From assembly GCA_031284195.1 (NCBI GenBank), contig JAITAI010000195.1, forward strand, positions 1 through 7,654: a stretch of DNA of 7,654 nucleotides, in the 5' to 3' direction. The translations under genes were made by a program, and so were the position numbers. Positions 5,423-7,654 of the stretch are shown here, piece by piece (the first letter of the stretch is position 1; every line of letters starts with the position of its first letter). The notes under the pieces are model-generated. The model saw nothing but the letters and a program-made list of their open reading frames with translations, did not search any database and was not told the DNA's origin. Origin of the DNA: Treponema sp. GTDB taxonomy: Bacteria > Spirochaetota > Spirochaetia > Treponematales > Breznakiellaceae.

Positions 5423-5483
5423 TCTCGCTCCATTAAGTCTCCTCGTACTGCCGAATAATATCCTGGCCTCAAGCAGATAGTAC

Positions 5484-5499
5484 AGGGGACTATTCCCCT
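5484..5499 (+). terminator. Weak hairpin between convergent genes, possible terminator
   Basis: AGGGGA (5484-5489) and TCCCCT (5494-5499) make a perfect 6-bp stem with a CTAT loop. It is 61 nt after csrA stops and 14 nt before the stop codon of the convergent synthase gene. The following bases are TTCAAC, a very short T-run, and the opposite strand has no T-run. This is a weak candidate. A second small AGGAA/TTCCT pairing at 5506-5520 overlaps the end of the minus-strand gene. Confidence 0.3.
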
Positions 5500-5512
5500 T
5501 TCAACAGGAAGC

Positions 5513-6331
5513 CTATTCCTCTTTATCAAGAAGGACTGAGAAAAAATTCCACAGCCGGTCCTGGAAAGGAGGCACTGCGGTGAAGCGCAGCATCCCTCCC
5601 TTTTCAGAAGGATTGGGAAACCCCAGGGCATACGCGTGCAAGCGGATACCCCCGCCTTTTTCGCTTCGGCGGGCCCCGTATTTTAGATCCCCTTTTATGT
5701 GCAGCCCAAGCCTGGCCAACTGGGCACGGATTTGGTGATGCCGTCCGGTTATGAGGTTTATTTCCATAAATAGATAATGGTCACCATACCCGATAATCCG
5801 GTACCGGAGTACTGCCCGCTTCCGCTCAGGCCCAGGCTCATCGTATGCGATACTCTTATTCCGTTTGACATCGGTTTTAATCCAATGCACTACTTCCCCG
5901 GTTTCAGGAACAACCAGAGCAGAGGGCTTTTCTATGATTCCCCAGTACTGTTTTTCACCCTTTCCTTGGGCAAACTGAGCGTTTAAAAAACGTAGTGCCT
6001 GCGGTGTACGGGCAAAGAGGCAACACCCTGAAACCGGAACATCCAACCGGTTAACCGCTATCGGGAAGAATCTGCGGCTTTTTGAGGTTCCCTGAAGTTG
6101 TGTCCCCAGAAGCCGAGGGAGGTCACGCATCCCCTTTTCCGCTCCTTGGACCGCTTCCCCAGGAATTTTGTTTATCACCACACATGCCTCGTTCAGATAC
6201 AGGATCCGGGTTGTTTCAATGCCCGATTCTCCGTGGAACGGATCCCCCGGCTCTGCAGCGGTACAGGGATCGATGCGCCCCTCTTTCTTTCCATAGGCCA
6301 TTCTGTTCATGCCCTCTTGCTTATAATCCAT
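5513..6331 (-). CDS. RluA-family RNA pseudouridine synthase
   Basis: The 272-residue protein should isomerise uridine to pseudouridine in rRNA or tRNA in the cytoplasm. Family motifs appear in order. VNRLDVPVSG at 93-102 contains the catalytic Asp97; the more usual form is HRLDxxTSG. The KxYWG segment lies at 127-131, with the conserved Tyr129. INLITGRHHQIRAQLARLG at 191-209 is the uracil-pocket motif. No S4 RNA-binding domain is seen; residues 1-42 look unstructured and variable. The start at ATG 6331 has AGGGG about 9 nt upstream and overlaps the end of the glycosidase gene by 11 bp, so the two are probably cotranscribed. Internal ATGs at residues 8 and 11 are possible alternatives. The specific target uridine cannot be told from sequence. 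Confidence 0.88.
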   Translation of the reverse strand: MDYKQEGMNRMAYGKKEGRIDPCTAAEPGDPFHGESGIETTRILYLNEACVVINKIPGEAVQGAEKGMRDLPRLLGTQLQGTSKSRRFFPIAVNRLDVPVSGCCLFARTPQALRFLNAQFAQGKGEKQYWGIIEKPSALVVPETGEVVHWIKTDVKRNKSIAYDEPGPERKRAVLRYRIIGYGDHYLFMEINLITGRHHQIRAQLARLGLHIKGDLKYGARRSEKGGGIRLHAYALGFPNPSEKGGMLRFTAVPPFQDRLWNFFSVLLDKEE

Positions 6332-7646
6332 CCTTGTTTTCCCCTTGAATCAAACCGTATCGAAGTTTTTCAAAAAGTATGTGTTCCACTGCTTCCTGGA
6401 GCCGTTCTCGGGGGAGGCGGCCTTCTTGAACCGCCTTGAGAATGGCCTGGTGTACTCCTCTTAAGTTCCGAGGCCAGGTCATCACCATATCCACCCCGGC
6501 GTTCAGGGCTTCCACTACCGCAGCTTCAAGGGTTAAACCGGAATCCGCCACAGCGCTCATGGAAAAATCATCTCCTATGACCATGCCGGTAAATCCCAGC
6601 TTACCTCGAAGCCACTCGTTGATTATCTTGGGAGAAAGGCTGGCGTTTCGTTCTTTGTCCCATGCCGGTACTACAATATGGGAGACCATGATTGCCGGAG
6701 GCTGCATATCCCGGATCACCCCTGCAAAAGGTTGAACCATCCGGTTGAGGGCTTCTGTATTCGCGGTGAGGATTGCCCTGCCTTTATGGGGATCCATTCC
6801 GGTATTTCCTGGAAAATGTTTCACCACACAGGCAACACCCGCGGCTTCCATACCCCGGATAAAGGCTTGCACTGCAGCTTCCGTAAAATCCGGATCCGGT
6901 CCGTATGAACGGGCCTCCAAAAAGAGACGGTTTTCCTCATCCAGGACTTCCGCTACCGGCGCAAGGTTCATGGTGATCCCGATGGCCCGAATCTCCTCCC
7001 CAGAGCGCCGGGCAACTGCTTCAAGCTCCTGAAGCGCATAATTCCTTCCATACTTTTGAGCGGTTTCCCAAAACCAAGCAGGCTCAGGAAGCCGGGTTAC
7101 CTCCGGCCCGAATCGGTGAACCGCGCCTCCTTCATGATCCACGGCGATGAAGGGGAGGATGCGGAGAGACTCACCTTGTTCAGAAAACGCAGGAGCGCTA
7201 TACCCGGAACAAGCATCCAGAAAAGCCCGGATGGTCTCTTTTTCGGTATTCAGGTTATACTTAAACAGCATGATCCCCCCAGGAGGACTGTTCTCTAGAA
7301 GGGTCTTCATGGCCTCGCTTAATGCCGGGGTCTTCCCGTCAATACCGCTCATCAGTACTTGAGCGGCAAGGAGGGGGTCATCCAAGGAAGCGGCGAGGTG
7401 AGCAGCCTGTTCCCGGTATATCTGAGCTTCTTGAACTGGTTCTGGTTGCGGCGCCGGGGTATCCGCTTGGGGGGGCTGCTGACTGGGAACCATTCGGTTT
7501 GAATCCTTAGTACATCCCATAAAGACTAGGAGGCACAGGGTCAAGACAAGGAGGGGAACCATGGATTTACTATACTTAGCAGGGGGAAATCTGTGAAGGC
7601 TTGATACCGAATAAACCGGGTAATCCGGGAAAAATTGGGGCCTCAA
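6321..7646 (-). CDS. Lipoprotein-like GH3 glycosidase, NagZ-type beta-N-acetylhexosaminidase (5' end uncertain)
   Basis: Glycoside hydrolase family 3 catalytic domain at about residues 85-432. Visible motifs are VDHEGG (169-174), KHFPGN (276-281), a DPH dyad (Asp285-Pro-His287) matching the Asp-His acid/base pair of NagZ enzymes, and VIGDDFSM (356-363), where Asp359 is the likely nucleophile. NagZ enzymes remove N-acetylglucosamine from peptidoglycan fragments. Numbering uses the TTG at 7646 as residue 1. A hydrophobic segment (30-43) ends in MGC (Cys45), so a membrane-anchored lipoprotein is likely. A Pro/Gln-rich linker (about 54-75) follows. The start is unclear: TTG 7646 and ATG 7562 both lack a well-spaced ribosome-binding site. 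The frame stays open to base 7654, so the true start may lie outside the window. The 3' end overlaps the synthase gene by 11 bp. Confidence 0.85.
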   Translation of the reverse strand: MRPQFFPDYPVYSVSSLHRFPPAKYSKSMVPLLVLTLCLLVFMGCTKDSNRMVPSQQPPQADTPAPQPEPVQEAQIYREQAAHLAASLDDPLLAAQVLMSGIDGKTPALSEAMKTLLENSPPGGIMLFKYNLNTEKETIRAFLDACSGYSAPAFSEQGESLRILPFIAVDHEGGAVHRFGPEVTRLPEPAWFWETAQKYGRNYALQELEAVARRSGEEIRAIGITMNLAPVAEVLDEENRLFLEARSYGPDPDFTEAAVQAFIRGMEAAGVACVVKHFPGNTGMDPHKGRAILTANTEALNRMVQPFAGVIRDMQPPAIMVSHIVVPAWDKERNASLSPKIINEWLRGKLGFTGMVIGDDFSMSAVADSGLTLEAAVVEALNAGVDMVMTWPRNLRGVHQAILKAVQEGRLPRERLQEAVEHILFEKLRYGLIQGENKDGL

Positions 7647-7654
7647 GGCCCTCG

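Noticed and set aside
6082..7510. Several plus-strand open frames of 62-113 codons
   Set aside because: All lie antisense to the pseudouridine synthase and GH3 genes, which carry the conserved motifs; none has a plausible ribosome-binding site plus family signature.
1..7654. CRISPR array, insertion sequence, prophage or integrase attachment at the tRNA genes
   Set aside because: No regularly spaced repeats, transposase or integrase coding sequence, or duplicated tRNA 3' end was found in the window.

Overview
The window looks like a chromosomal segment from a spirochaete of the Treponema/Spirochaeta group. The reasons are the gene order flgN-like, flgK, flgL, fliW, csrA, long FlgK and FlgL proteins with inserted domains, and lipoproteins with relaxed lipoboxes. 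As I recall, Treponema pallidum has the same cluster. Base composition is roughly balanced, so a free-living or gut treponeme fits better than a low-GC host specialist. The species assignment is inference.

Layout. Bases 1-253 (minus) hold the start of a lipoprotein gene that runs off the left edge. Behind it lies a good sigma-70-type promoter with a perfect 19-bp palindrome near the predicted transcription start. Bases 254-536 hold no gene, only this promoter, an imperfect hairpin, and a strong plus-strand promoter. That promoter reads into three tandem tRNA genes: Arg(UCG), Lys(CUU) and Gly(GCC). None encodes CCA, and the Gly gene has C instead of the near-invariant U at position 55. Bases 793-900 hold no visible terminator but a sigma-28-like box just before the flagellar operon.

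Bases 901-5422 (plus) form one tight operon. A FlgN-type chaperone candidate is followed by its expected clients FlgK and FlgL, the hook-filament junction proteins. FliW and CsrA follow. In the established FliW-CsrA scheme, FliW binds CsrA until flagellin titrates FliW away, and the freed CsrA then represses flagellar mRNA translation. Here csrA overlaps fliW by 7 bp and has the C-terminal extension typical of FliW-binding CsrA proteins. The flgL ribosome-binding site closely matches the CsrA RNA consensus, which suggests feedback inside the operon.

Bases 5513-7654 (minus) hold a two-gene unit convergent with the flagellar operon. A lipoprotein-like GH3 glycosidase (NagZ-type) overlaps a downstream RluA-family pseudouridine synthase gene by 11 bp. 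The 5' end of the glycosidase gene may lie outside the window.

Overall this is a largely conventional housekeeping and motility region. I found no evidence of a mobile element, CRISPR array or wholly new system. The most interesting signals are regulatory: the CsrA-like site on flgL, the tRNA-flagellar junction, and the structured flgK-flgL spacer.
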